Source: an uncultured Lachnospiraceae bacterium
GTDB lineage: Bacteria; Bacillota; Clostridia; Lachnospirales; Lachnospiraceae
Direction of reading: 5' to 3'
DNA length: 37,123 nt
Assembly: GCA_900315055.1 (NCBI GenBank)
Contig: OMXP01000024.1
Location: 1-37,123, forward strand
Under the pieces are notes generated by a model, which was not told the DNA's origin, searched no databases, and was given only the letters and a program-made list of their open reading frames with translations. Of this stretch, positions 15,487 through 24,302 are shown one piece after another. Both the position numbers and the translations under genes were made by a program. Every line of letters starts with the position of its first letter. Position 1 is the first letter of the stretch.

Positions 15487-18400
15487 TCAGAGGTTCTCCT
15501 GAACCCAGGCAGTAAACTCTGCTTCGGTCATCAGGATGGGTCTTGCCTTTGTTCCCTCACTCTGCCCCACAACACCGGCATCACAGAGCTGATCCATGAT
15601 GCGTGCCGCACGATTGAAGCCGATGCGAAAACGGCGCTGCAGGAGGCCTATCGAGGCGTTCTGCTTCTCGATGATAAAGGATCCCGCGTCCTGAAACAGC
15701 TCATCGTAGTCTGAATTTCTTCCGTCGTCCGGTCCCTGAGAAGCAGACGATGCCGCACTGTTTTCCGCGAGCTCATCGATCCTGTTCTGCAGCTCCTTCG
15801 AGCCTTCCGTCGGCGGATCGTTTACCTTCAGGTACTCGACCACACGGTTCACTTCATCATCGGAGACGAAGGCACCCTGCACACGCTGCGGTTTCGGCAG
15901 TCCCTGCGGGAAGAAGAGCATGTCGCCCTTTCCGAGGAGCTTCTCCGCGCCGTTCATGTCGAGGATCGTCCTCGAATCAACGCCCTGCGTCACCATGAAG
16001 GCGATGCGGCTTGGCATGTTGGCCTTGATAAGGCCCGTGATGACATCGACGGAAGGACGCTGTGTTGCAATGATGAGATGCATGCCGGCCGCTCTTGCCA
16101 GCTGGGCCAGGCGGCAGATCGCAGTCTCCACGTCATTCTTTGCAACCATCATGAGGTCGGCCAGCTCATCAACGATGATGAGGATCGATGGCATGTGATG
16201 CAGTCCGGTGTTGTTGAGCCCTTCTCTTGTCTTTCCATCGACCAGAGCGTTATACCCCTTGATGTCACGAACGCCGACGTCCGCAAACAGGCGGAAGCGC
16301 TGCTCCATCTCGGCGACGCACCAGTTCAGAGTGGCCGCCGCCTTCTGGGAGTCCGTGACAACGGGAAGCAGAAGGTGCGGGATCCCGTTGTAGACGGAGA
16401 GCTCGACGACCTTCGGGTCGATCATGATCAGTTTTACATCCTCGGGACGAGCATGGTAGATCACGCTCATGATGATCGTGTTGATGCAGACCGACTTGCC
16501 GGATCCCGTGGCACCTGCAATCAGGACGTGAGGCATCTTCGCGATGTCCGCAACTACGCATTTGCCCGCAATATCCTTGCCGACACCGAAGATCGTGTGG
16601 CTCTTGTTCTGCTGAAACTCCGGGGTATTGATGACCTCCCGGAGCGTTACCACATGGGCAACGGAGTTCGGCACCTCGATGCCGACCGCGCTCTTTCCAG
16701 GGATGGGTGCCTCGATACGGATGTCCGTCGCCGCAAGGGCAAGCTTGATGTCGTCTGCAAGACCCACGATCTTGCTCACCTTGACGCCCTGCTCGGGGAT
16801 CATCTCATAACGCGTCACCGACGGTCCCTGGGAAATATCCGTGATCTTCACGCGGACACCGAAGGTCTCCAGCGTATTCTGCAGCTTCATCGCCGTCTGC
16901 CGAAGCTCCTGGGCGGAGTCGTCCCTGTTGTAGGGGACGGGCTTCTTTAACAGATCCATCGGCGGGAAGATGTATTCGCGGTGAACCGGCGCCGTGACGG
17001 CAGGGCTTTGCCCGCTCTCTTCCTTCTTCCTTGCAATGGCAGCCTGCTGCTGTGCCTCCTTCTCGTCCTGAGAACTCTCCACGACACTTGCGCTGCTGAT
17101 CGTGTTATCACTCACGATCCTGTGATCCGCGCTCTCGGTTCTGCCGTCCTTGTGGACATTGATGTCCGGAACCGGGAAAGATGCAGATGCAGGTTCCGGG
17201 GCAGGTACGGGCTGCGGAGCAGGTGAAGGTTCGGGAGACGGCGCAGATACCGGTGCCGGGACAGGGTTTTCAGCCATTTCCGGTGCAGCTGTCGGCTTCT
17301 CTGCATGGGCCTCTTTCATCGTCTTTTGGGGCATATTCGATTGCAGACTCGAGAGAAAGTCCTCTTCCTCCGGGTCATAGCGCGTCTCATACGCCTTCGG
17401 AGCAGGCTCAGCCGGCGAAGAGGTCATGCTTTCTTTGCTGTCTGCGTATACAGCTCTTCTTGCCATCTGCTCCGATGCATGAGCCGGGGATGCAGGGGCA
17501 GGAGCTGCCTCGTCCCTGTGTGCCTCCTCTGCCATGGGGACCGGTGCATCCAGATCGCCCGCAGCTGGAATATTCTCCACGGGCTCCGGGGCGTCCGCAT
17601 CTTCAGAAGGCCCTGCAGGCTGCACGGTCTCGTTTTTTGCAGAGGGCAGAATCTCGTCCTCGTTGTCAAACGAGAGGATGCTCCGCCCCTTCAGTTCATC
17701 AGTCGGGACCTCGTCGTCCTCCTCTCCGAAACGCAGCGGCTCGTCGAAGGCACTGCTGAGGCTGTAGTCCTTGTGGTCCCCGGTCTTTTCAATCTTCCGA
17801 AGGGGTGACTCCGGAGTCTGCTCCGGCGTCTTTCGGAGCATGTCCTCCGCCCCTTCCCGGATGTTCTGATTCAGGACATCATTGAGCCCCTCGCGGATCA
17901 CCCTGCGGGAAAGATCCTCGGCATCTGCATAGGATGCGGCGTCCTGAGAGAGCACCGCATCGGGCAGGGAAACATCTCCGTCCAGGCGGATCTCATGCAT
18001 GTCGTGACGCTTCTTTGGAACAACAGGTTTTTCTGCGGTCTCCTTTTTCGGCTCTTTGGTACCCGGCAGATCCTCGAACTGAATTTTCGTCTCCTCGATG
18101 GGTTCCGGGACATAGCCCGTATCCTCTTCGGGCTCTTCCTGCACGTCCTCCGGAATCGCCGGCACATCTTCTGCAGGCACCTCTTCAGATGGCTCTTCCG
18201 AATAACCGTCTGCACAGCCGTCCGCATAGTCGCCGGTTCCCTCCGGTGCGTCATACCCGGCGTCCGCACTCTCCTGCGGCGCTGGATCTGCAAGGACGAT
18301 GTTTGCAATCCTGTCCCGCGGATCTTCTTCGATCTCCTGCTGCGGTGTCTCTTCCGGCTCCTCGTTTTCAGGGTTTTCGTCCGAAAGGATCCGGCCATTG

Positions 18401-19554
18401 GCATCGGATGGCTGTCCGTGGGTCATGTTGAAGGTGGAAAGAGGGGATTCCTCACGGGAAGTTCTCTCTCCGGAAGCTTCTTCGGAAGAAGCCTCTTCTG
18501 CCCCTCCTTCGACCTGATTCTCTGCCTTCCGGTCCGCCGAGTAGTCGACGTTTGCGGGAACATAGGGTTTCTCTGCATCACCGGCATTTTCCGGCCCGTA
18601 CACAGGGAATCTTGCGCCCGTATTCTCCGGCATCGGATTCTCGTCTCTGCCCTGCCGAAGAGGCGTCTGCCTTCTTTGTCTTACCGGCGCCGGTTCCTCT
18701 TCCGGCATTTCCTGCTGCCGTCTTCTGACCGGTTCCCGCTCTGCTTCTTCAAAGCGTCTCTGCTCTCTGCTTCTCTGCACTCTGTCATCGTAGCGGTGCT
18801 TTGCCCTTATCGCCTGATCTCCCATGTAGTTGATGATCGACTTCTGCGAGAGCAGGACGATGCAGATCACCGCGATCACGATGAGAATCAGCACGGTACC
18901 GAAACCCTTGAACAGATGGTAGAACAGGTAGGTAATGCTGCCGGCAATGAGACCTCCGCCGTTCTTGTGCTCCGAGCAGCGGGTATAGATTCCCGCGACA
19001 TCATAGCGTGCCCGGTTTGCCAGATCGCCGGAAATCAGCTCACAGATCATCGACAGCACGAGAAACAGGCCGATTGCGGCAGAGAGTTTTCTCGGCATGT
19101 CCTCCTCATCGATGTGCGCATAGTAATACAGCACCGCGCCGAACACGAAGATGGGAAGCAGATAGGCCATGAAGCCGAAGAGCCCGAACATCATGTCCGA
19201 GAACACACCTCCGACAGGGCCGAGGATCCCGAAGTTTGAAAGAAACAGGAACACCATCAGCGCAAAGAGCACGATGAGACCGATATCCCGCGTGATGAGA
19301 CTCTCATCCGTATCCTCCAGGGGATCGTCATAGCGTGAAGAATCGTACCGGTCCCTGGGATCGACATAGTCGTCCCTCGAAGAAGGCGCTCTTCTGGAGG
19401 ACGAGCTGCGGGACGCACTGCTGCCGTTTCCCGTGCCGGAGGTTCTTGTGCTTCGTCCCGTTCCGGAAGAAGCACTTCTCCTTGAGGTACTGTTCTTTCC
19501 CGTTCCCGTATTTCCCTTCTCCGATGAAGTTGTCTTTCTGGTCCCTGATGCCAT
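15487..19554 (-). CDS. DNA translocase of the FtsK/SpoIIIE family with a very long linker
   Basis: FtsK/SpoIIIE pumps DNA through the division or sporulation septum. The 1355-residue protein has a basic, Ser/Thr-rich N-terminus, four transmembrane helices (about residues 90-230), an acidic Pro/Glu/Ala-rich linker from about 245 to 855, and the motor from about 860: Walker A AGATGSGKSVCINTI (near 1010-1020), Walker B KLIMIDPKVVEL (near 1048) and ADLMMVAKNDVE. A C-terminal winged-helix gamma domain (RRFRIGFNRAARIMDQL, about 1300) would read the orienting DNA motifs. B. subtilis SpoIIIE has 787 residues, so the linker accounts for the extra length. The ATG at 19554 is chosen over an upstream TTG (19596), since MASGTRK resembles family N-termini and GGGGGA lies 14 bases before it. 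Confidence 0.95.
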   Translation of the reverse strand: MASGTRKTTSSEKGNTGTGKNSTSRRSASSGTGRSTRTSGTGNGSSASRSSSSRRAPSSRDDYVDPRDRYDSSRYDDPLEDTDESLITRDIGLIVLFALMVFLFLSNFGILGPVGGVFSDMMFGLFGFMAYLLPIFVFGAVLYYYAHIDEEDMPRKLSAAIGLFLVLSMICELISGDLANRARYDVAGIYTRCSEHKNGGGLIAGSITYLFYHLFKGFGTVLILIVIAVICIVLLSQKSIINYMGDQAIRAKHRYDDRVQRSREQRRFEEAEREPVRRRQQEMPEEEPAPVRQRRQTPLRQGRDENPMPENTGARFPVYGPENAGDAEKPYVPANVDYSADRKAENQVEGGAEEASSEEASGERTSREESPLSTFNMTHGQPSDANGRILSDENPENEEPEETPQQEIEEDPRDRIANIVLADPAPQESADAGYDAPEGTGDYADGCADGYSEEPSEEVPAEDVPAIPEDVQEEPEEDTGYVPEPIEETKIQFEDLPGTKEPKKETAEKPVVPKKRHDMHEIRLDGDVSLPDAVLSQDAASYADAEDLSRRVIREGLNDVLNQNIREGAEDMLRKTPEQTPESPLRKIEKTGDHKDYSLSSAFDEPLRFGEEDDEVPTDELKGRSILSFDNEDEILPSAKNETVQPAGPSEDADAPEPVENIPAAGDLDAPVPMAEEAHRDEAAPAPASPAHASEQMARRAVYADSKESMTSSPAEPAPKAYETRYDPEEEDFLSSLQSNMPQKTMKEAHAEKPTAAPEMAENPVPAPVSAPSPEPSPAPQPVPAPEPASASFPVPDINVHKDGRTESADHRIVSDNTISSASVVESSQDEKEAQQQAAIARKKEESGQSPAVTAPVHREYIFPPMDLLKKPVPYNRDDSAQELRQTAMKLQNTLETFGVRVKITDISQGPSVTRYEMIPEQGVKVSKIVGLADDIKLALAATDIRIEAPIPGKSAVGIEVPNSVAHVVTLREVINTPEFQQNKSHTIFGVGKDIAGKCVVADIAKMPHVLIAGATGSGKSVCINTIIMSVIYHARPEDVKLIMIDPKVVELSVYNGIPHLLLPVVTDSQKAAATLNWCVAEMEQRFRLFADVGVRDIKGYNALVDGKTREGLNNTGLHHMPSILIIVDELADLMMVAKNDVETAICRLAQLARAAGMHLIIATQRPSVDVITGLIKANMPSRIAFMVTQGVDSRTILDMNGAEKLLGKGDMLFFPQGLPKPQRVQGAFVSDDEVNRVVEYLKVNDPPTEGSKELQNRIDELAENSAASSASQGPDDGRNSDYDELFQDAGSFIIEKQNASIGLLQRRFRIGFNRAARIMDQLCDAGVVGQSEGTKARPILMTEAEFTAWVQENL

Positions 19555-19583
19555 GTGCTGTCTGATATTCCCCCTGAAACAAA

Positions 19584-19618
19584 GATAAGACAGCAAACAT
19601 TAACGTCTCTGTCTTATC
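19584..19618. repeat. Inverted repeat in the ftsK leader, possible attenuator
   Basis: GATAAGACAG (19584-19593) and CTGTCTTATC (19609-19618) form perfect 10-bp arms around a 15-base loop. On the minus strand the stem is followed by TTTGTTTC, so it could act as a weak terminator between the small acidic gene and ftsK. Equally it could be an operator. Confidence 0.5.
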
Positions 19619-19659
19619 AGGTCCTGATGTATCCCTATTCTCTTGTTGCAAAGACGTCC

Positions 19660-19833
19660 TCACTCGACGTCGAAATCGTCATCGTCCATGATGCGAAGGT
19701 CAAAGTCATCCTCCTTCTCATCGGCCATGAGTTTTTCCTCATCGGCTTTGTCCACATCCTTGATGGGAAATTCCATGGGGCGGTGGGGACGTTTTTCCGG
19801 TTCCGGCAGCGGGTTGTCAATCTTTACAGCCAT
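19660..19833 (-). CDS. Small acidic protein of 57 residues
   Basis: An ATG at 19831-19833 opens a frame of 57 codons to TGA at 19660-19662. It starts MAVKIDNPLPEPEKRPHRPM and ends in a strongly acidic run, RIMDDDDFDVE. A GAGGA inside the end of yebC lies nine bases before the ATG, and the yebC stop is five bases upstream, so translation is probably coupled. Composition is clearly protein-like (Asp/Glu/Lys-rich with no low-complexity frame artefact), and the minus-strand frame fills the yebC-ftsK gap neatly. I do not recognise a family. No membrane segment or Cys is present. Confidence 0.72.
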   Translation of the reverse strand: MAVKIDNPLPEPEKRPHRPMEFPIKDVDKADEEKLMADEKEDDFDLRIMDDDDFDVE

Positions 19834-19838
19834 CCGGA

Positions 19839-20579
19839 TCAGTCCTCATCCGGCTCATTCCAGTTGTGGTAAACGTTCTTGACGTCATCGGACTCATCGA
19901 GCTTGTCCAGAATGATGCGAAGGTGCTTGACCTGCTCCGGATCCGTCACATCGACATAGTTCTGCGGAATTCTGGAAATCTCAGCGGAAACAAAAGGAAC
20001 CTTGTTGTCCTCGAGTGCCTTCGTCACCGCATCGAGATCATCAGGAGCGGTCGTGATCGTGAAAACGTCCTCGTCCTCCTCGATGTCCTCTGCGCCGGCA
20101 TCGAGCACGATCATCATCAGATCGTCACTCGTTCCCTCATACTCTTCGCGGTCGATCTCAATCTGTCCCTTCGTATCGAACATGAAGGAGACGGAACCGG
20201 GAGTACCCATGTTGCCGTTGCCCTTTGCAAAGGCCGCACGCACATCGGCAGCCGTGCGGTTCGGGTTGTCGGTGAGGGTCTCGACAATGATGGCGACACC
20301 GCCGGGGCCGTAACCCTCATAGGTGTTGCTCTGATAGCTCACACCGTCCACATCGCCGGCAGCCTTCTTGATGCCGCGCTCGATGGTATCGTTGGGCATA
20401 TTGGCAGCCTTTGCCTTTGCCACGACCTGCGCAAGCTTGAAGTTGTTGTTCGGATCGGGGCCGCCCTCCTTGACGGCGACCGCGATCTCACGGCCGATGA
20501 TGGTGAATACCTTACCCTTTGCCGCGTCGTTGGCTTCCTTCTTGTGCTTGATATTTGCGAACTTGGAATGTCCTGACAT
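19839..20579 (-). CDS. YebC/PmpR-family protein
   Basis: This 246-residue protein has the invariant N-terminus MSGHSKFANIKHKKEANDAA and the three-domain YebC pattern: GGPDPNNNFKLAQVVAKAKAANMP, YEGYGPGGVAIIVETLTDNPNRTAADVR and NMGTPGSVSFMFDTKG. YebC proteins were annotated as transcriptional regulators and more recently linked to translation of difficult sequences such as proline stretches. The usual NMPxxxIERAIKK element appears as NMPNDTIERGIKKAAG. GAGGAG seven bases before the ATG confirms the start. It is 35 bases downstream of the CNNM/CBS gene and coupled to the 57-residue gene. Confidence 0.96.
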   Translation of the reverse strand: MSGHSKFANIKHKKEANDAAKGKVFTIIGREIAVAVKEGGPDPNNNFKLAQVVAKAKAANMPNDTIERGIKKAAGDVDGVSYQSNTYEGYGPGGVAIIVETLTDNPNRTAADVRAAFAKGNGNMGTPGSVSFMFDTKGQIEIDREEYEGTSDDLMMIVLDAGAEDIEEDEDVFTITTAPDDLDAVTKALEDNKVPFVSAEISRIPQNYVDVTDPEQVKHLRIILDKLDESDDVKNVYHNWNEPDED

Positions 20580-20614
20580 CTTACTTCTCCTCTTCTTGCA
20601 GTTTGTGTATCGTC

Positions 20615-21964
20615 TTAAAGTCTGGTCATCAGCACACGCTGGACCTGTCTGTTTTCGACGGACAGAATGCGGAAGCGGTATCCCTTGTATTCGCAGGAGA
20701 AATGGTCATCCGGCTCAGGGACACGGTCCATACAGGACATCATAAAACCATTGAGCGTTTCAAAGCGGTCGTCATCAAATGTAATCCCGAATCGTTTCCC
20801 GAGTTCATCCAGTGGCGTTCTGCCGTCGATGATATATTCATTTTTATTTCCCGTTGGCGTGATGTGATTTTCATCGACGTCGTACTCATCCATGATGTTG
20901 CCGACGATTTCCTCGAGAATATCCTCCATCGCAACGATTCCGGAGGTCTGGCCGTACTCATCGATGACGATGACCATCTGGGCTTTCTTTGCCTGCATCT
21001 GGCGGAACAGCTCATCGATGTTCTTGGTCTCGGGCACGAAGATCGCCTCGCGAAGCACAAGGTGCGTGTTACGGATCTCGACATCTCCCTCCGTCGGGTG
21101 ATCCTGCCGGTACTGCACAAGATCCCTGAAATGCGCGATGCCCGTGATGGTATCGATGTTGTCGTGATAGACCGGGAACCTGGAGTTCCGGGCCTTCAGC
21201 CCGAACGTGATCGCCTCGTTCACGGTCATCTCATCGTCGATGCAGACGAGGTCGTTTCGGTGTGTCATGACATCCGCGGCCTCCTTCTCGGAGAACTCGA
21301 AGATGTTCGTGATCATCTCCGCCTCGGTGTTCTGGATGACACCCTGCTCGCTTCCCTCATCGACAATGGAGCGGATCTCCTCTTCCGTCACAGCCCCCTG
21401 CAGCGGAGTGCCGCGCACGCCGAAGACGTAGAGAATGCCCTTCGATAAAAGTCCCGTGATCCGGATCACCGGAAGGGACACAACGAGCATGGCCCGAAAG
21501 ATCCTTCCGGTCCGCTCGATCCATTTCTTCGGGTTTCCAGCCGCCAGGCGCTTCGGGATCTGCACGCCGAAGGTCTCGAGAAGGACAAGGAGTACCAAAA
21601 AGAGAAGGACTGCGGAAAGGATAATGAGCGCATTCTGCGCCGCAGCCGGAATAACGCCTCCGAGGCCTTCCCGGATTGCAGCAGCTGCCCTTTGGATCCA
21701 CGGCCTGAGGAACAGAACGCCCAGGAGCAGATTTACACCTGCGGTCACGGTCTGAACGCTGTCTACGTAGTCGGACTGATCTTCGAGGATCGCCTTTATG
21801 TAATTCTTTCTCCTGACTGCCCCTTCATCCTTCTGCGTCTCATCGTCCTCTGCCGGGTTCTCGGCACCCTTGCTTGCATGAAGCGCGGCGCCGAAGCCGT
21901 AGACACAGACATCGATGAGCAGCAGAAGAAGGAAGATCAGTATACCGCCGGGATCACCGTCCAT
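20615..21964 (-). CDS. CNNM/CBS-domain membrane protein (hemolysin/CorC family)
   Basis: The 449-residue protein has a short N-terminal hydrophobic helix, a CNNM-type transmembrane region (hydrophobic segments near residues 68-87, 103-130 and 155-180), a tandem CBS pair (VMTHRNDLVCIDDEMTVNEA then AIFVPETKNIDELFRQMQAK and VIDEYGQTSGIVAMEDILEE) and a C-terminal CorC/HlyC domain (NEYIIDGRTPLDELGKRFGI). Family members are implicated in magnesium or cobalt efflux and homeostasis, with CBS domains sensing nucleotides; the hemolysin name is historical. AGGAGGTG about ten bases before the ATG supports the start. It heads the cluster with yebC and ftsK, from a promoter at 22037-22064. Confidence 0.92.
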   Translation of the reverse strand: MDGDPGGILIFLLLLLIDVCVYGFGAALHASKGAENPAEDDETQKDEGAVRRKNYIKAILEDQSDYVDSVQTVTAGVNLLLGVLFLRPWIQRAAAAIREGLGGVIPAAAQNALIILSAVLLFLVLLVLLETFGVQIPKRLAAGNPKKWIERTGRIFRAMLVVSLPVIRITGLLSKGILYVFGVRGTPLQGAVTEEEIRSIVDEGSEQGVIQNTEAEMITNIFEFSEKEAADVMTHRNDLVCIDDEMTVNEAITFGLKARNSRFPVYHDNIDTITGIAHFRDLVQYRQDHPTEGDVEIRNTHLVLREAIFVPETKNIDELFRQMQAKKAQMVIVIDEYGQTSGIVAMEDILEEIVGNIMDEYDVDENHITPTGNKNEYIIDGRTPLDELGKRFGITFDDDRFETLNGFMMSCMDRVPEPDDHFSCEYKGYRFRILSVENRQVQRVLMTRL

Positions 21965-22001
21965 CGGGGACTCCCACCTCCTGTAATCGTGAAATCAAAA
22001 C

Positions 22002-22027
22002 TGTCTGAGCAGAAACTGCCGCAGACA
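22002..22027 (-). terminator. Candidate weak terminator or leader hairpin between alr and the CNNM gene
   Basis: TGTCTG/CAGACA outer arms enclose GCAG/CTGC inner arms with a three-base loop. On the minus strand it is followed by GTTTTGATTT. It lies downstream of the promoter at 22037-22064, so it would be in the leader of the CNNM transcript as well as at the end of alr. Confidence 0.4.
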
Positions 22028-22036
22028 ATCATTGTA

Positions 22037-22064
22037 ATTATATCCCAAAACAGCAAGTGCGCAA
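22037..22064 (-). promoter_or_regulatory. Promoter of the CNNM-yebC-ftsK cluster
   Basis: On the minus strand TTGCGC (22059-22064) and a perfect TATAAT (22037-22042) are 16 bases apart. It begins immediately after the alr stop codon. Confidence 0.6.
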
Positions 22065-22065
22065 G

Positions 22066-23268
22066 TTATCCCACATAAAGGCGGGGTACGCGGTCCGAGA
22101 TATCGCAGACGAGCTCATAGTTGAACCGTCCGGAGAGATTGCCGAGTTCCTCCGCCGTGATGGAAAGACCGCCCTTCTTCGGGGTAAGATTCCCGTCACT
22201 GTCCTCGTCCATCTCCTGTCCCATCACCGTCACGATGTCATCCATCTGAATGTCATCAAAGCCCGTGATGTCGACCATCATCTGGTCCATGCAGACGCGC
22301 CCGAGGATCTTCGCCTTATGCCCGCGGATCAGGACATAGCCCTTGTTCGAAAGGCTTCTCGGATAACCGTCCGCATAGCCGAACGGAATCGTCGCAACTC
22401 TCACATCGCCGCCTGCAACGAACGTTCCGCCGTAGCTGACCGCGTCTCCTCTGTGAATGGTCTTGATGTAGACCACGTGGCTGTAGATTCCCATGACCGG
22501 CTTTAACGGGACCGTAGAAAGGTCCGTCTCATCGGAAGGCTCCATGCCGTAGAGCGTAATGCCCGCACGTACAATGCTGGTGCCGGCCGCCGTGCACAGG
22601 CCCGCATGGTTTTTCTCCTGGTACTGGACGATGGCGGCGGAATTTGAACAGTGGACAATCGGCACCCTGAAGGAAAGCTCCCCGGCAATCCGTCTGCTGA
22701 AATTCATCAGCTTCTCATACTGCTTTCTCGTGTCCTCGACACCCTCTGTCATGTCCGCCTTTGCAAAATGGGTGAACAGACCCTCGATCTCGATTCCGGG
22801 AAGAGAGAGCGCATGTCTTACAAAGGACAGTCCCTCATCGTCCGGTGTGATGCCGATGCGGCTCATGCCGGTATCCACGGCGATGTGGATCTTCAGCTTC
22901 CTGTCCATCTTTACGGCGACGTCCGAGAGTTCTTCGAGCTGATCCGCGCGGAACACCGCGGGCCGGATCTCATAGGTCACAAGGTCCTCATAGCAATAGG
23001 GGAAGGCATAGCCGAGAATGAGAATCGGCTTTTTGACGCCGTTCTTTCGAAGATCGATTCCTTCCTCCACGGTTGCAACGGCATACCCCCAGACATAGGA
23101 AAGCGGCTCGAGTTTTTTCGCGATCCTCGTTGCGCCGTGCCCGTATCCGTTCGCCTTGACGACGGCGCAGATGCCGGTGCCTTCCGGGAGGTTTTTATGC
23201 ATGGCCTCCATATTTTCGACTGCTGCATCAAGATCAATTCTTGCGACTGCGCGCATTGCAGTATTCAT
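22066..23268 (-). CDS. alr: Alanine racemase
   Basis: Alr interconverts L- and D-alanine with pyridoxal phosphate, supplying D-Ala for peptidoglycan. The 400-residue protein has the PLP lysine in AVVKANGYGHG (Lys38), the catalytic tyrosine in GDAVSYGGTF (about residue 278), HIAVDTGMSRIG, and the cofactor-phosphate region VRAGITLYGMEP. The C-terminal beta domain shows GRVCMDQMMVDIT. The ATG at 23268 has only a weak Shine-Dalgarno (AAGAG), preceded by a stable leader hairpin; a second ATG four codons on has none. It is 94 bases after nnrD; a possible own promoter lies at 23320-23347. Confidence 0.97.
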   Translation of the reverse strand: MNTAMRAVARIDLDAAVENMEAMHKNLPEGTGICAVVKANGYGHGATRIAKKLEPLSYVWGYAVATVEEGIDLRKNGVKKPILILGYAFPYCYEDLVTYEIRPAVFRADQLEELSDVAVKMDRKLKIHIAVDTGMSRIGITPDDEGLSFVRHALSLPGIEIEGLFTHFAKADMTEGVEDTRKQYEKLMNFSRRIAGELSFRVPIVHCSNSAAIVQYQEKNHAGLCTAAGTSIVRAGITLYGMEPSDETDLSTVPLKPVMGIYSHVVYIKTIHRGDAVSYGGTFVAGGDVRVATIPFGYADGYPRSLSNKGYVLIRGHKAKILGRVCMDQMMVDITGFDDIQMDDIVTVMGQEMDEDSDGNLTPKKGGLSITAEELGNLSGRFNYELVCDISDRVPRLYVG

Positions 23269-23290
23269 AAAAAACGTCTCTTCTTTCCCG

Positions 23291-23309
23291 GCACGGCTTT
23301 TTGCCGTGC
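23291..23309. other. Leader hairpin before alr
   Basis: GCACGGC, five-base loop, GCCGTGC forms a perfect 7-bp stem 22 bases before the alr start. No U-tract follows on the minus strand, so it is not an obvious terminator; it may protect or modulate the alr leader. Confidence 0.5.
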
Positions 23310-23319
23310 ATCGCGTTTT

Positions 23320-23347
23320 ATTCTATTACATTTTTGTCACGGGCAAA
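23320..23347 (-). promoter_or_regulatory. Possible promoter of alr
   Basis: Minus-strand TTTGCC (23342-23347) and TAGAAT (23320-23325) are 16 bases apart. The -35 match is poor, so this is tentative. Confidence 0.3.
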
Positions 23348-23362
23348 AGTCTTGGCCCAAAG

Positions 23363-24256
23363 TCAGAGGCGGTCAAATGCAAACTTGAGATCCCCGGCAA
23401 GAAGAGACCTCTCATTTCCATTTACCGTAAGAACCCTCGCAGCCCTTGCATGGAGCGTGCTCGCCGCCCCGGCGCAGAAAAGGCCAAGCGGCAGATCCGG
23501 GATTTGCCCGGACTTTTGCCACTGTACGAGAATGGACACGCACATGCCGGTCAGGACATCACCGGTCCCCGCCTTTGCAAGAGCACTCGTCCCCTCGAGG
23601 TTTTCATAGACCAGATCTGATCCCGCCGTGACACAAAGGCTTACGTGGTCCTTGCAAAGAATCGTCACGTGATGAGAATCTGCAAACTCCCTGAGGCAGG
23701 CAGGTCTTGTCTCTTTGAGTCTGTCAACACTTATGTGAAGGAGTGCCGCACACTCCGCCGCATGGGGCGTCAGGATGATCGTCATTTTCTCTGCGGCAAG
23801 GTCCAGAAGATGCATCAATGCAGGATCCCCGGAAAGAAGCCGTACGGCGTCCGCATCAATGACAAGTCCCCGGATCCGTCCAGGCGCCAGAGTCAGGACG
23901 TTTTCCAGAAGGGTCCCTGCGCTTTTACTACGTGAGAGCCCGGGGCCGATCACCGCGGCATCTGCAAAGTCCAGTGCCTCTTCTGCTGCTTTCTTTTCAG
24001 TTCCCTCCTCATAGGTCGTAAGAAGTGCTTCCGGAATCCTCTCCTGCACAATCACGCGGTTTGCAGACGGTGTCACCACCCGTGCCATTCCGCACCCCAT
24101 GCGAAGGGCCGCCTCACAGGAAAGAATCGCAGCCCCTGCCATGTTGAGGGAGCCGGCAAAGAGGGAGATTTTCCCGAAGGTTCCCTTGTTCCCTTCTTCC
24201 GTCCGATCCGGCAGAAGGTCTTTCATTGTCCTGTCTTTCAATTGCACGAGTCTCAT
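23363..24256 (-). CDS. nnrD: ADP/ATP-dependent NAD(P)H-hydrate dehydratase
   Basis: NnrD dehydrates damaged hydrated NADH and NADPH back to the working cofactors. The 297-residue protein has the ribokinase-like signature blocks LLPDRTEEGNKGTFGKISLF, AVIGPGLS, VIDADAV, LTPHAAECA and the catalytic AKAGTGDVLTGM (about residue 230). Only the dehydratase half is present; the epimerase NnrE, often fused at the N-terminus, is missing here and would have to be elsewhere. The ATG at 24256 (MRLVQLKDRT) is the first start after the rex terminator; an internal ATG at 24226 is possible, and neither has a strong Shine-Dalgarno. With rex upstream it forms an NADH-related pair. Confidence 0.92.
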   Translation of the reverse strand: MRLVQLKDRTMKDLLPDRTEEGNKGTFGKISLFAGSLNMAGAAILSCEAALRMGCGMARVVTPSANRVIVQERIPEALLTTYEEGTEKKAAEEALDFADAAVIGPGLSRSKSAGTLLENVLTLAPGRIRGLVIDADAVRLLSGDPALMHLLDLAAEKMTIILTPHAAECAALLHISVDRLKETRPACLREFADSHHVTILCKDHVSLCVTAGSDLVYENLEGTSALAKAGTGDVLTGMCVSILVQWQKSGQIPDLPLGLFCAGAASTLHARAARVLTVNGNERSLLAGDLKFAFDRL

Positions 24257-24267
24257 AACGGTCCCAC

Positions 24268-24294
24268 AAAAAAAGGCTGCAGCGATGTGCAGCC
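24268..24294 (-). terminator. Rho-independent terminator after rex
   Basis: On the minus strand GGCTGCA, six-base loop, TGCAGCC is followed by seven Ts. It begins nine bases after the rex stop and ends 12 bases before the nnrD start codon. Confidence 0.88.
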
Positions 24295-24302
24295 AAAGCC
24301 TC

